Shown piece after piece: positions 1-5,371 of a stretch of 7,666 nt of DNA. The notes beneath the pieces were generated by a model that worked only from the letters and a program-made list of their open reading frames with translations, was not told the DNA's origin and made no database searches. Location: contig JAUQWL010000198.1 in NCBI GenBank assembly GCA_030835185.1, forward strand, positions 1-7,666, given 5' to 3'. Both the position numbers and the translations under genes were made by a program. The number at the start of each line of letters is the position of its first letter. Position 1 is the stretch's first letter. The DNA comes from Solirubrobacterales bacterium (lineage in GTDB: Bacteria; Actinomycetota; Thermoleophilia; Solirubrobacterales; 70-9).

Positions 1-549
1 GAGTTTTCACTGGTCCTGTTGCTGACCGTGCTGATCGTCGTTCCGATCGCAGCGGTGGCCTTCGCCCGCTCTGGCAAGGGCCTCGATGAGCTCGGCAAGG
101 GGCAGTTCTCGATCGACCGTGACGACGACCTCGGCAGCGGCATGACCGCCGCCGACTCGCCTGCGGCAGCGGACAGGGAGCGAGCCGAGGAGATACGGCA
201 GATGATCGAGGCGGCCGACTTCAGAAGCCGGGCCCGCGGCGAGGGCAGGCTGGACGTCGAACGGCAGATCGAACGGCTGCTGGCCGGGGAGGGCGCGAGT
301 GAAGACAGGGGCACCGATGGCGCCGCCACCGGCGATGACGGTGAAAGCGGGGTGCCGGCCGAAGGTGCGATCGCCGGCACCGAGGACGACCGAAGCGGCT
401 CCGGTTCGGCGGACCCGGCCGCAGGAAGCGAGATCCGGGCCGAAGTGCGCCAGCTGGTCGTCGCCAACAACGAGCGTCGCGAGAGGCGCGGCGAGCAACC
501 GCTCGACGTTGAGAGCGAAGTCGAGCGCCGTGTGAAGGAATGGGAATGA
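1..549 (+). CDS. Membrane-anchored acidic protein with a duplicated ~31-residue module (5' partial)
   Basis: The frame is open from the first base, so the true start is probably just outside the window; a TTG at 19 is possible but would shorten the membrane segment. Codons 3-22 form one hydrophobic helix (SLVLLLTVLIVVPIAAVAFA) followed by a basic RSGK, giving a single N-terminal membrane anchor with the rest probably cytoplasmic. A motif LGKGQFSIDRD follows. The remainder is acidic and charged, with two copies of one module: codons 64-94 (from EIRQMIEAAD) and 148-178 (from EVRQLVVANN), aligned without gaps at an 84-residue offset with 14 of 31 identities, including RGE and LDVE. The linker between them is rich in Gly, Asp, Ser and Ala and is probably disordered. 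I do not recognise a characterised family; from memory, similar LGKG..-plus-module proteins occur in Thermoleophilia. The stop lies 30 bp before the next gene. Confidence 0.75.
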   Translation, partial: EFSLVLLLTVLIVVPIAAVAFARSGKGLDELGKGQFSIDRDDDLGSGMTAADSPAAADRERAEEIRQMIEAADFRSRARGEGRLDVERQIERLLAGEGASEDRGTDGAATGDDGESGVPAEGAIAGTEDDRSGSGSADPAAGSEIRAEVRQLVVANNERRERRGEQPLDVESEVERRVKEWE

Positions 550-567
550 AAGGTGCCGGAACCGGGT

Positions 568-573
568 TAGGAT
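568..573 (+). promoter_or_regulatory. -10-like hexamer TAGGAT, leaderless-type promoter
   Basis: TAGGAT ends 6 nt before the ATG at 580, the spacing expected when transcription starts at or next to the start codon. It lies in the 30-bp spacer after the upstream stop, so the downstream gene can be transcribed on its own. No convincing -35 box is seen. A 9-bp palindrome AACCGGGTT (560-568) touches its left edge; I attach no function to it. Confidence 0.5.
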
Positions 574-579
574 GGAACC

Positions 580-912
580 ATGGATCAAGACCGCTCTATC
601 TATGAACTCGAGGACCTCGCGGTCCAGCCGGGCACGTACTTCAACCCGCAGACCGAGGTCGTCGTGATCGTCGACGACTCCACCTCGATCGACCAGGAGA
701 TCTTCAACATGGAGTCCTTCGAAGGCGCTGAATGGGTCCGCATCGCCGAAGAGACTGCCGTCGACGAGCAGCACCGCGACGAGCTTCTGGAGCGCTTCCA
801 GACCCACTACCACCCCGGAAGCGCCGGTTCGGTTTCGGCTACCGCGCTGGAGCAGGGCGACGGAGAGATGGACGACGGCGAATCCGGTCAGGATCCCGGC
901 CGCGAAGACTGA
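580..912 (+). CDS. Conserved-looking acidic hypothetical protein, 110 aa
   Basis: The ATG at 580 is the only good start after the upstream gene and sits 6 nt downstream of the TAGGAT hexamer. The protein begins MDQDRSIYELEDLAVQPGTY and is soluble, with no signal peptide or membrane segment. Residues 1-78 look folded: a short beta stretch (EVVVIVDDST, 26-35), then DQEIFNMESFEGAEWVRIAE (38-57) and an amphipathic helix DELLERFQTHYH (67-78). The last ~30 residues are low in complexity, rich in Gly, Ser, Asp and Glu, and probably disordered. Strong G/C at third codon positions supports real coding. I do not recognise the family and assign no function. It follows the membrane-anchored module protein in the same direction, which suggests linkage, though it has its own probable promoter. 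Confidence 0.72.
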   Translation: MDQDRSIYELEDLAVQPGTYFNPQTEVVVIVDDSTSIDQEIFNMESFEGAEWVRIAEETAVDEQHRDELLERFQTHYHPGSAGSVSATALEQGDGEMDDGESGQDPGRED

Positions 913-1130
913 TGGACCCGGGTTCTCCCCGGCCACCGGCTACCTTACGGACGACGGCCTGACCCTCGACGGACTCGCGGGTCCCGATGGCCGCGATTGC
1001 CTCGTCACCGGGCCTGATCGGCCCGAACCTGACCTGCTTCAACCCCGGCAGGGCCCCCGGAGGGCATTTCGGCCGCGTGCTCGCCAAACATGTCGAAGCG
1101 ACCGCGATCACCTGAAAGTGCGGTTCCGCA
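913..1130 (+). other. Gap with coding-like stretches in shifting frames; possible gene remnant
   Basis: No intact gene is convincing here. From 914 to about 980 one frame has strong G/C at third positions and reads GFSPATGYLTDDGLTLDGLA. From about 981 the next frame shows the same signature and reads VPMAAIASSPGLIGPNLTC and onward to a stop at 1113-1115. The change of frame without a start codon in the first part looks like a frameshifted remnant. The first part loosely recalls the N-termini of LysA-type PLP decarboxylases (a DDGLTLDGV-type strand), but only about 20 residues support this and the later part does not match. A hairpin with a 6-bp stem (CGGGCC 1009-1014, GGCCCG 1020-1025, loop TGATC) lies within; it has no T tract. 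The short frame 987-1115 (42 codons from ATG) has no promoter or ribosome site and is not called as a gene. Confidence 0.3.
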
Positions 1131-1136
1131 TATGAT
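1131..1136 (+). promoter_or_regulatory. -10 hexamer TATGAT for the peroxiredoxin gene
   Basis: TATGAT is close to the consensus TATAAT and ends 7 nt before GTG at 1144. It covers the in-frame ATG at 1132, so a transcript begun from it would not contain that ATG. This favours GTG 1144 as the working start. Just upstream is a short inverted repeat TGCGG-TT-CCGCA (1119-1130) that abuts the hexamer and could be a protein site or a chance hairpin. Confidence 0.5.
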
Positions 1137-1143
1137 TCCCGGT

Positions 1144-1617
1144 GTGCTCGAAGCAGGAAAAAAGGCCCCCGACTTCAGACTGAAAGACCAGAGCGGGGAG
1201 ACGGTCGCGCTTTCCGACTACTCCGGAAAGACGGTCGTCCTCTACTTCTACCCGAAGGCCAACACCCCGGGGTGTACCACGCAGGCCTGCGGGGTGCGCG
1301 ACCGCATCGGCGAGTACCGCAACGCAGGCGCCACGGTGATCGGGGTCTCGCCCGACGAGGTGAAGGCGATCAGGAAGTTCAACGACGAGCACGGCTTCGG
1401 CTTCACCCTGCTCGCCGACAAGGATCACAAGGTGGCCGAGGAGTACGGCACCTGGGTCGAGAAGTCGATGTACGGAAATGCGTACATGGGCGTCCAGCGA
1501 GCAACTTTCATCATCGGTCCCGACGGCAAGATCGCCCGGGTCTTCCCCAAGGTCCAGCCGAAGAAGCACGACGATGTCGTGCTGAAGGCGCTGGTCGAGA
1601 TAAACACCACCGCCTGA
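1144..1617 (+). CDS. bcp: Thioredoxin-dependent thiol peroxidase, Bcp/PrxQ-type peroxiredoxin
   Basis: Reduces hydrogen peroxide and organic hydroperoxides in the cytoplasm using thioredoxin as electron donor. With the GTG start the product is 157 residues, the usual length, and begins MLEAGKKAPDF. The thioredoxin fold is plain: APDFRLKDQSGE, then VVLYFYPKANTPGCTTQACG. The peroxidatic cysteine is C44 and the resolving cysteine C49, the C-x4-C spacing of the atypical two-cysteine Bcp class. The conserved Arg is in RATFIIGPDG (residue 119 region). In-frame ATGs at 1132 (161 aa) and 1090 (175 aa) are alternatives; 1144 is preferred because TATGAT overlaps the 1132 start and because MLEAGKKAP matches the family's usual N-terminus. 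No good ribosome site precedes any of the three. The methyltransferase gene follows with zero spacing. Confidence 0.93.
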   Translation: MLEAGKKAPDFRLKDQSGETVALSDYSGKTVVLYFYPKANTPGCTTQACGVRDRIGEYRNAGATVIGVSPDEVKAIRKFNDEHGFGFTLLADKDHKVAEEYGTWVEKSMYGNAYMGVQRATFIIGPDGKIARVFPKVQPKKHDDVVLKALVEINTTA

Positions 1618-2397
1618 ATGGCCAGTTGGGACATCGGCTCCTACGAGCTGACTGCCGCCCAGCTGGAACCGGTGGCCGGCGTGTCGATCGATGCGGTCGA
1701 ACCGGTCGCCGGCAGAACCCTGCTGGACCTCGCCTGCGGAACCGGCAACGCCTCGCTCGAAGCCGCCTCGCGCGGGGCGAGGGTCACCGGTATCGACCCC
1801 GCGACCAGACTGCTCAAAGTCGCCCGTCTTCGAGCCACGGAAGCCGAAGTCGATGCTGAGTGGGTCCACGGGGACTTCCACCCCCTGCCCTTCGAGGACA
1901 ATTCCTTCGACATCGTCACCTCGGTCTTCGGGATGATATTCGGGGCGGATGAAAACGATATCGCCGGCGAGATCGCACGGGTCCTCGCACCGAGCGGCCG
2001 GATCGCGATAGCGACGTGGGTCGATACCGGCGTCATGAGCGAGGTCGGCAACCTGATCCGGTCTGCGGTCGAAGAGAAGGTCCAACTTCCGCCCGAGGAC
2101 CGGCCGCGCTTCGACTGGGGCGACGAGGACAATCTGAAACTGCTGTTCGCCGACCACGGCATCTCGATCCAGACCGAGACCCGCCGCCTCTCCTTCCGTG
2201 CCGACTCACCGCAGCAGATGAGCGACGAGTGGGCCGACAACCACCCGGTGTGGCTCGCCACCCGCGAGGCCGTCGGCAGCGAGCGCTACGACCGGCTGCG
2301 CGCTGACATCCTCGCCGCCCTCGAAGCGGGAAACGAGGACCCGGCCGCGATGAAGCTGACCAGCGACTACCTCGTGATCACCGGCAGCCCCGTCTGA
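1618..2397 (+). CDS. Class I SAM-dependent methyltransferase, 259 aa
   Basis: A Rossmann-fold methyltransferase. Motif I is LLDLACGTGNASL (35-47), the SAM-binding glycine loop; the acidic end of strand beta-2 is D60 in VTGIDPATRLL; an HGDFHPLPF motif (84-92) sits where the adenine-contacting Asp normally lies; DNSFDIVTSVFGMIF (94-108) is the post-II strand, and EIARVLAPSGRIAIATW (118-134) the usual helix-strand pair. The C-terminal ~100 residues look helical and probably make the substrate lid, so the substrate, likely a small molecule or lipid of the UbiE/Methyltransf_11 type, cannot be named. The ATG directly abuts the stop of the peroxiredoxin gene (TGA then ATG) with no promoter hexamer or ribosome site of its own, so co-transcription and coupled translation are likely. 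The last codons lie inside a 36-bp tandem duplication. Confidence 0.88.
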   Translation: MASWDIGSYELTAAQLEPVAGVSIDAVEPVAGRTLLDLACGTGNASLEAASRGARVTGIDPATRLLKVARLRATEAEVDAEWVHGDFHPLPFEDNSFDIVTSVFGMIFGADENDIAGEIARVLAPSGRIAIATWVDTGVMSEVGNLIRSAVEEKVQLPPEDRPRFDWGDEDNLKLLFADHGISIQTETRRLSFRADSPQQMSDEWADNHPVWLATREAVGSERYDRLRADILAALEAGNEDPAAMKLTSDYLVITGSPV

Positions 2398-2458
2398 GAT
2401 CAGGTCGCCTCAAGAGACGATTGCCCCGTCTGAGGTCAGGTCGCCTCAAGAGACGATT
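2387..2458. repeat. 36-bp tandem duplication across the ends of two convergent genes
   Basis: Two abutting copies, 2387-2422 and 2423-2458, differ at one base (A2399 against G2435). Copy 1 contains the functional methyltransferase stop (2395-2397); copy 2 contains the functional exchanger stop (2446-2448, minus strand). Each copy also carries a relic of the other gene's end. Within copy 2, CGTCTGAGG (2428-2436) can pair with CCTC-AAG-AGACG (2444-2455) around the loop TCAGGTCG, leaving an AAG bulge; copy 1 can do the same with one mismatch. This could make a weak two-sided transcription stop, but no T tract follows on either strand. Confidence 0.9.
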
Positions 2459-3453
2459 ACATAGATCAGGAAGATCGAGTAGAGCATCAGCCAGCCCGCG
2501 ATCGCGAGCCTTCCGAACTCGCTGCGGCGGCGGAGCGCCCAGTAGGCAATGGCTCCTCCGGCCAGGCCGATCAGCATCGAGGCCGTGGCGAAGCGGTCGA
2601 GCGACCAGTCGATGAAGACCATGCCGAAGAAGATCGGGATGGTCGACTGGAAAACCATCGCCCCGGTGATGTTGCCGAGTGCCAGCGAATCCTTGCCGTC
2701 ACGGATCCAGAAGTAGCTGTTCGCTTTCTCGGGCAGCTCGGTGGCGAGTGGGGCGAGGATCAGGGAGAGCACGATCGCCGGGACACCGACTGCGTCGGCG
2801 AAGTGGAGCAGTTCGTCGACGAAGAGCTGGGCGCCGCCGACCATCGCCCCCAGGCCGATCAGCAGCTGGAGGGTGATCAGACCGTTCGGCGGGTCGGTGT
2901 CGTGGCGGCCGGCTCGCCGGTCCATGATCAGCGGTTCCATCTCGTGATCTGCGGCCGCGACGCCGCCGTTTTTCAGTGTTTCGCGTACGTACCAGCCGTA
3001 GGCTCCGAGAAAGACGATGCCGGCCACGATCTCGAACCACGTCGGGGTCTCCAGCAGCCCGATGGCCAGCGCGGCCCCGAAGAAGATCATGAAGAAGAGC
3101 AGGTCCCGGTCGATCGTCTCGACGTGGACCTTGAGGTGAGTGCCCTGCGGCCGGCGCCGGCGATAGCCGATCGCGGCGATGCCTACCAGGGCCATCGCAA
3201 CGGTGGCCAGCAGGAACGGTGCGCCGACAATCGCGCCGACCGCAACCTCCTCCGACCCGGAAGCGCCGCCGATGATCGCGACGATCGGAATCAGGGTCTC
3301 CGGCATCGCGGTGCCGACCGCAGCCAGCAGGCTGCCGACCGCACCTTCGCCCATATCGAGCTTGTGGCCCATCCACTCGATCGCGTTGGTGAAAAGCAGT
3401 GCCCCGGCAAGGATGATCGCGAAGCTGGCTGCCAGCAGGATGACGTTGCTCAA
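2446..3453 (-). CDS. CaCA-family sodium/calcium (cation/proton) exchanger-like membrane protein
   Basis: A 335-residue integral membrane protein with about ten hydrophobic segments and the two inverted alpha-repeats of the CaCA superfamily. Alpha-1 is GAVGSLLAAVGTAMPETLIP (37-56), alpha-2 VLSLILAPLATELPEKANS (228-246) followed by ALGNITGAMVFQST (258-271). The Glu residues in GTAMPET and ATELPEK are those expected to bind the cation. A hydrophilic loop (about 160-190) separates the halves. It likely moves Ca2+ or another divalent cation across the cytoplasmic membrane against Na+ or H+; the exact ions cannot be read from sequence. The start is TTG at 3453: its TTGA overlaps the stop of the upstream lipoprotein gene and GAGGGTGA lies just before it. 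It is thus the second gene of a two-gene operon, translationally coupled to the first. Its 3' end lies in the tandem duplication. Confidence 0.88.
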   Translation of the reverse strand: MSNVILLAASFAIILAGALLFTNAIEWMGHKLDMGEGAVGSLLAAVGTAMPETLIPIVAIIGGASGSEEVAVGAIVGAPFLLATVAMALVGIAAIGYRRRRPQGTHLKVHVETIDRDLLFFMIFFGAALAIGLLETPTWFEIVAGIVFLGAYGWYVRETLKNGGVAAADHEMEPLIMDRRAGRHDTDPPNGLITLQLLIGLGAMVGGAQLFVDELLHFADAVGVPAIVLSLILAPLATELPEKANSYFWIRDGKDSLALGNITGAMVFQSTIPIFFGMVFIDWSLDRFATASMLIGLAGGAIAYWALRRRSEFGRLAIAGWLMLYSIFLIYVIVS

Positions 3454-4142
3454 GATTCACCCTCGCCGGCTGCGGCTGCGGCTGCGACTGCGGCTCCGGC
3501 TGCGGCTCCGGCTGCGGTCAGGCTGAATCTGATCCGGGAAGGAGGCAGCGCATTTTCCGGATCGTCGAGCGAGAGGATCAGGTCGAAGCGCACGAGCGCA
3601 CCGTCGCCTTCGGCGGCGAAGAGCTCGAAGTCGGCCGCGGTCAGAGTCCCTTCGAGCTGGTCGAGCTCTCCCACTCCCGGAATCGAGTCGCTCCCTTCGG
3701 CGGCAGGATCCTCCGCGAGTGGGCGTATCCGTTCCAGAAGCCGATCGACATCGATCGCTCCGCTGACCCGCTCGACCTCCACCCCGTCGAGTTCGCCCGT
3801 TCCGTTCGAAGCCAGTCCTTCGATGAGCGCAGCCAGACCGGCATCTTCACGGTCGGCCGGATCATCGCCTCCGGCGCCCGGGACCGAATCGGCGAGGGCT
3901 TCACGGACGGTCCTGTTCGTATCGCGGTCGATCCGGAGTATCCGGCTGTCCAGGACCGCGTCTTCGAAACCGAGCGAAGCGACCTCCACCTGCGCCCGGC
4001 CGATCGGCGGACTGAGCAGCGAATCGCGGCTGAGCGCGGTGTCAAGCACCTGCTCGGGGGCGGCATCCGAACCGCAGCCGGAGAGCGGCAGGAGGATCGC
4101 CGCCGCAAAGAACGGCAGCAGGGTTGACCTGATCGTTTTCAA
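3450..4142 (-). CDS. Secreted lipoprotein of unknown function, perhaps LppX/LprG-like, 230 aa
   Basis: Starting at TTG 4142 the product begins MKTIRSTLLPFFAAAILLPL followed by SGCGSD: a short basic n-region, hydrophobic core and lipobox LSGC, so Cys23 should be lipidated and the protein anchored outside the membrane. Upstream in-frame codons (to 4187) would spoil this signal and run into the ArsA gene. The mature part is acidic. The segment DGVEVERVSGAIDVDRLLERI, starting near residue 115, and the closing strands of residues ~165-205 recall the LppX/LprG type of lipid-binding lipoprotein, but the middle is short and the match is weak. The C-terminus is the Ala/Gly repeat tail. The start lies 8 nt after the TACGCT half of the divergent palindrome. 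It is co-transcribed with the exchanger, so a role near that transporter in the envelope is possible but unproved. Confidence 0.8.
   Translation of the reverse strand: MKTIRSTLLPFFAAAILLPLSGCGSDAAPEQVLDTALSRDSLLSPPIGRAQVEVASLGFEDAVLDSRILRIDRDTNRTVREALADSVPGAGGDDPADREDAGLAALIEGLASNGTGELDGVEVERVSGAIDVDRLLERIRPLAEDPAAEGSDSIPGVGELDQLEGTLTAADFELFAAEGDGALVRFDLILSLDDPENALPPSRIRFSLTAAGAAAGAAVAAAAAAGEGES
3457..3464 (-). promoter_or_regulatory. Shine-Dalgarno site of the exchanger gene
   Basis: On the minus strand GAGGGTGA, with its GAGGG core 6 nt before the TTG start at 3453. It lies inside the last codons of the lipoprotein gene. It supports the TTG start and shows that this genome uses ribosome binding sites for genes inside operons. 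Confidence 0.65.
3468..3515. repeat. Hexanucleotide microsatellite encoding an Ala/Gly tail
   Basis: Eight successive hexamers on the plus strand, GGCTGC x3, GACTGC, GGCTCC, GGCTGC, GGCTCC, GGCTGC. Read on the minus strand they are in-frame Ala-Ala, Gly-Ala or Val-Ala pairs at the C-terminus of the lipoprotein. As the unit is two codons, slippage would change tail length without changing frame and would leave the TTGA junction with the exchanger intact. Confidence 0.85.
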
Positions 4143-4149
4143 GGCTCGG

Positions 4150-4163
4150 GAGCGTATACGCTC
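4150..4163. promoter_or_regulatory. 14-bp perfect palindrome, probable bidirectional promoter core
   Basis: GAGCGTATACGCTC reads the same on both strands and lies in the 29-bp spacer between the divergent start codons at 4142 (-) and 4172 (+). Each strand holds a TANNNT hexamer, TACGCT: plus strand 4157-4162, ending 9 nt before the ATG; minus strand 4156-4151, ending 8 nt before the TTG. The two -10-like elements therefore overlap. It could be one symmetric promoter fired in either direction, an operator for a dimeric regulator, or both. No clear -35 box at normal spacing was found on either side. Confidence 0.55.
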
Positions 4164-4171
4164 GCCTGCCC

Positions 4172-5371
4172 ATGCCACCACGCACAATCCTCTACACGGG
4201 CAAAGGAGGCGTCGGCAAGACGAGCGTCGCCGCGGCGACCGCCCGGATGTGCGCCGCGAGGGGCAGGCGGACAGTGGTCATGTCAACCGACCCTGCCCAC
4301 AGCCTCTCCGACTCGCTCGGCGTCGAACTCGGTCTGGAAGCTTGCGAAGTCGCGCCGAACCTGTTCGGACAGGAGGTGCTCGCGTCGGTGGAGATGAGGC
4401 GCAACTGGGACAGCGTGTCGACCTGGCTTTCGGCGATGTTGATGAACCAGGGAGTCGACCGGGTCAGGGCGGAAGAGCTGACCGTACCGCCCGGGATGGA
4501 CGAGCTTTTCTCGCTGCTGAGAATCAAGCAGCACTGGGACGACGACGACTGCGAGGTGCTGATCGTCGACTGCGCGCCGAGTGGCGAGACACTGAGACTG
4601 CTCGGCTTCCCCGAGGTCGCCCGCTGGTGGATGAAGAAGGCCTTCCCCTGGAACAACGGCCTGCTCGGTGCGGCCGCCCCCCTGGCTCGCGCATTGGACC
4701 TCCCCCTGCCGGACCGCGAGATGATGGGAGAGCTCGACCGCCTGATCGAAAACCTGCTGGTCATGGATTCGATCCTGCGTGACCACGAGAACAGCTCGAT
4801 CAGGCTGGTGATGAACCCCGACCGCATGGTGATCGACGAAGCCCGCCGGACCTTCACCCACCTGAGCCTCTACGGCTACCCGACCGACGCGGTCGTCGTG
4901 AATCGCGTCTTCCCGGACGAAGTCGAGGGGACCTACTTCGGCCCGTGGCGCGACCGGCAGGCGGCACAGCTGGAAGAAGTCGAGGCCGGCTTCGCGCCGG
5001 TGCCGATCCTGACCGCACGCTTTTTCGACCGCGAGGTGCTCGGCGAAGAGATGCACGGGTTGCTCGGTAAGGAGCTCTTCGGCGAGCGGGACCCGGCAGC
5101 GATCCTTCACGAAGGGATGGCGCGCGAGCTCAGCACCGACGAGAGCGGCACCGTGATCCGGATCGCCGCCCCATTCGTCGAAAAGAACGAAATCTCGCTT
5201 CAGCAGGCGGGAGAAGAGCTGGTAGTGACGATCGGTGACACGAAGCGCACTATCATGCTGCCTTCGGGCCTGGCCGAAAGCAACCCCAGCCGGGCCGCAT
5301 TCGAAGAAGGAATCCTGGAGATCAGCTACGACGATGTCCGATCCGGAACGGCCCAAGCGCCCAGAAACTGA
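4172..5371 (+). CDS. Single-domain ArsA/Get3-like ATPase with C-terminal HSP20-like domain
   Basis: A 399-residue cytoplasmic P-loop ATPase of the ArsA/Get3 (SIMIBI) class. The deviant Walker A is GKGGVGKTS (10-18) with its signature Lys11; switch I is DPAHSLSDSLG (40-50); switch II is VDCAPSGETLRLLGFP (132-147); MNPDRMVIDEA (214-224) fits the adenine-contact region. After a linker near 320, residues ~328-386 (IAAPFVEKNEISLQ to ILEISY) form an alpha-crystallin/HSP20-like beta domain as in ArsA_HSP20 proteins. Only one ATPase domain is present, unlike the duplicated arsenite-pump ArsA, and the four cysteines (27, 58, 127, 134) do not form a metalloid site or a Get3-type CxxC. Arsenite pumping is therefore unlikely; an ATP-driven carrier or chaperone role is more plausible. 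It starts at the palindromic promoter and overlaps the next gene by 38 bp. Confidence 0.9.
   Translation: MPPRTILYTGKGGVGKTSVAAATARMCAARGRRTVVMSTDPAHSLSDSLGVELGLEACEVAPNLFGQEVLASVEMRRNWDSVSTWLSAMLMNQGVDRVRAEELTVPPGMDELFSLLRIKQHWDDDDCEVLIVDCAPSGETLRLLGFPEVARWWMKKAFPWNNGLLGAAAPLARALDLPLPDREMMGELDRLIENLLVMDSILRDHENSSIRLVMNPDRMVIDEARRTFTHLSLYGYPTDAVVVNRVFPDEVEGTYFGPWRDRQAAQLEEVEAGFAPVPILTARFFDREVLGEEMHGLLGKELFGERDPAAILHEGMARELSTDESGTVIRIAAPFVEKNEISLQQAGEELVVTIGDTKRTIMLPSGLAESNPSRAAFEEGILEISYDDVRSGTAQAPRN

Noticed and set aside
7..936. A 309-codon open frame on the minus strand opposite the first two genes
   Set aside because: It spans two sense genes and the spacer between them. The sense frames show a membrane anchor, a repeated module and a well-placed promoter hexamer; the antisense product shows no recognisable domain.
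1009..1025. Hairpin CGGGCC-TGATC-GGCCCG as an intrinsic terminator for the upstream gene
   Set aside because: It has only a 6-bp stem and no T tract on either side. Such hairpins are common by chance in GC-rich DNA.
1108..2157. A 349-codon open frame on the minus strand opposite bcp and the methyltransferase
   Set aside because: Both sense genes have catalytic motifs. The antisense frame mirrors their codon bias and crosses the boundary between two real genes.
2387..2458. Two 36-bp repeats as a mini CRISPR array
   Set aside because: The length resembles a CRISPR repeat, but the copies abut with no spacer, lie over two stop codons, and no cas gene is nearby. A tandem duplication explains it.
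4124..4129. TTGACC as the -35 box of the ArsA-like gene
   Set aside because: It lies about 25 nt from TATACG and further from TACGCT, too far for normal -35/-10 spacing, and it is within the coding part of the lipoprotein gene.
2803..4782. A 659-codon open frame on the plus strand opposite the exchanger and lipoprotein genes
   Set aside because: It is antisense to two genes with clear family and signal features and runs into the ArsA-like gene in another frame. Its product is low-complexity Arg/Ser/Ala/Asp sequence, as expected from the reverse frame of GC-rich coding DNA.
4172..5371. Arsenic-resistance pump ATPase
   Set aside because: There is one ATPase domain, no metalloid-binding cysteines, and no arsB, arsR, arsC or arsD neighbours.
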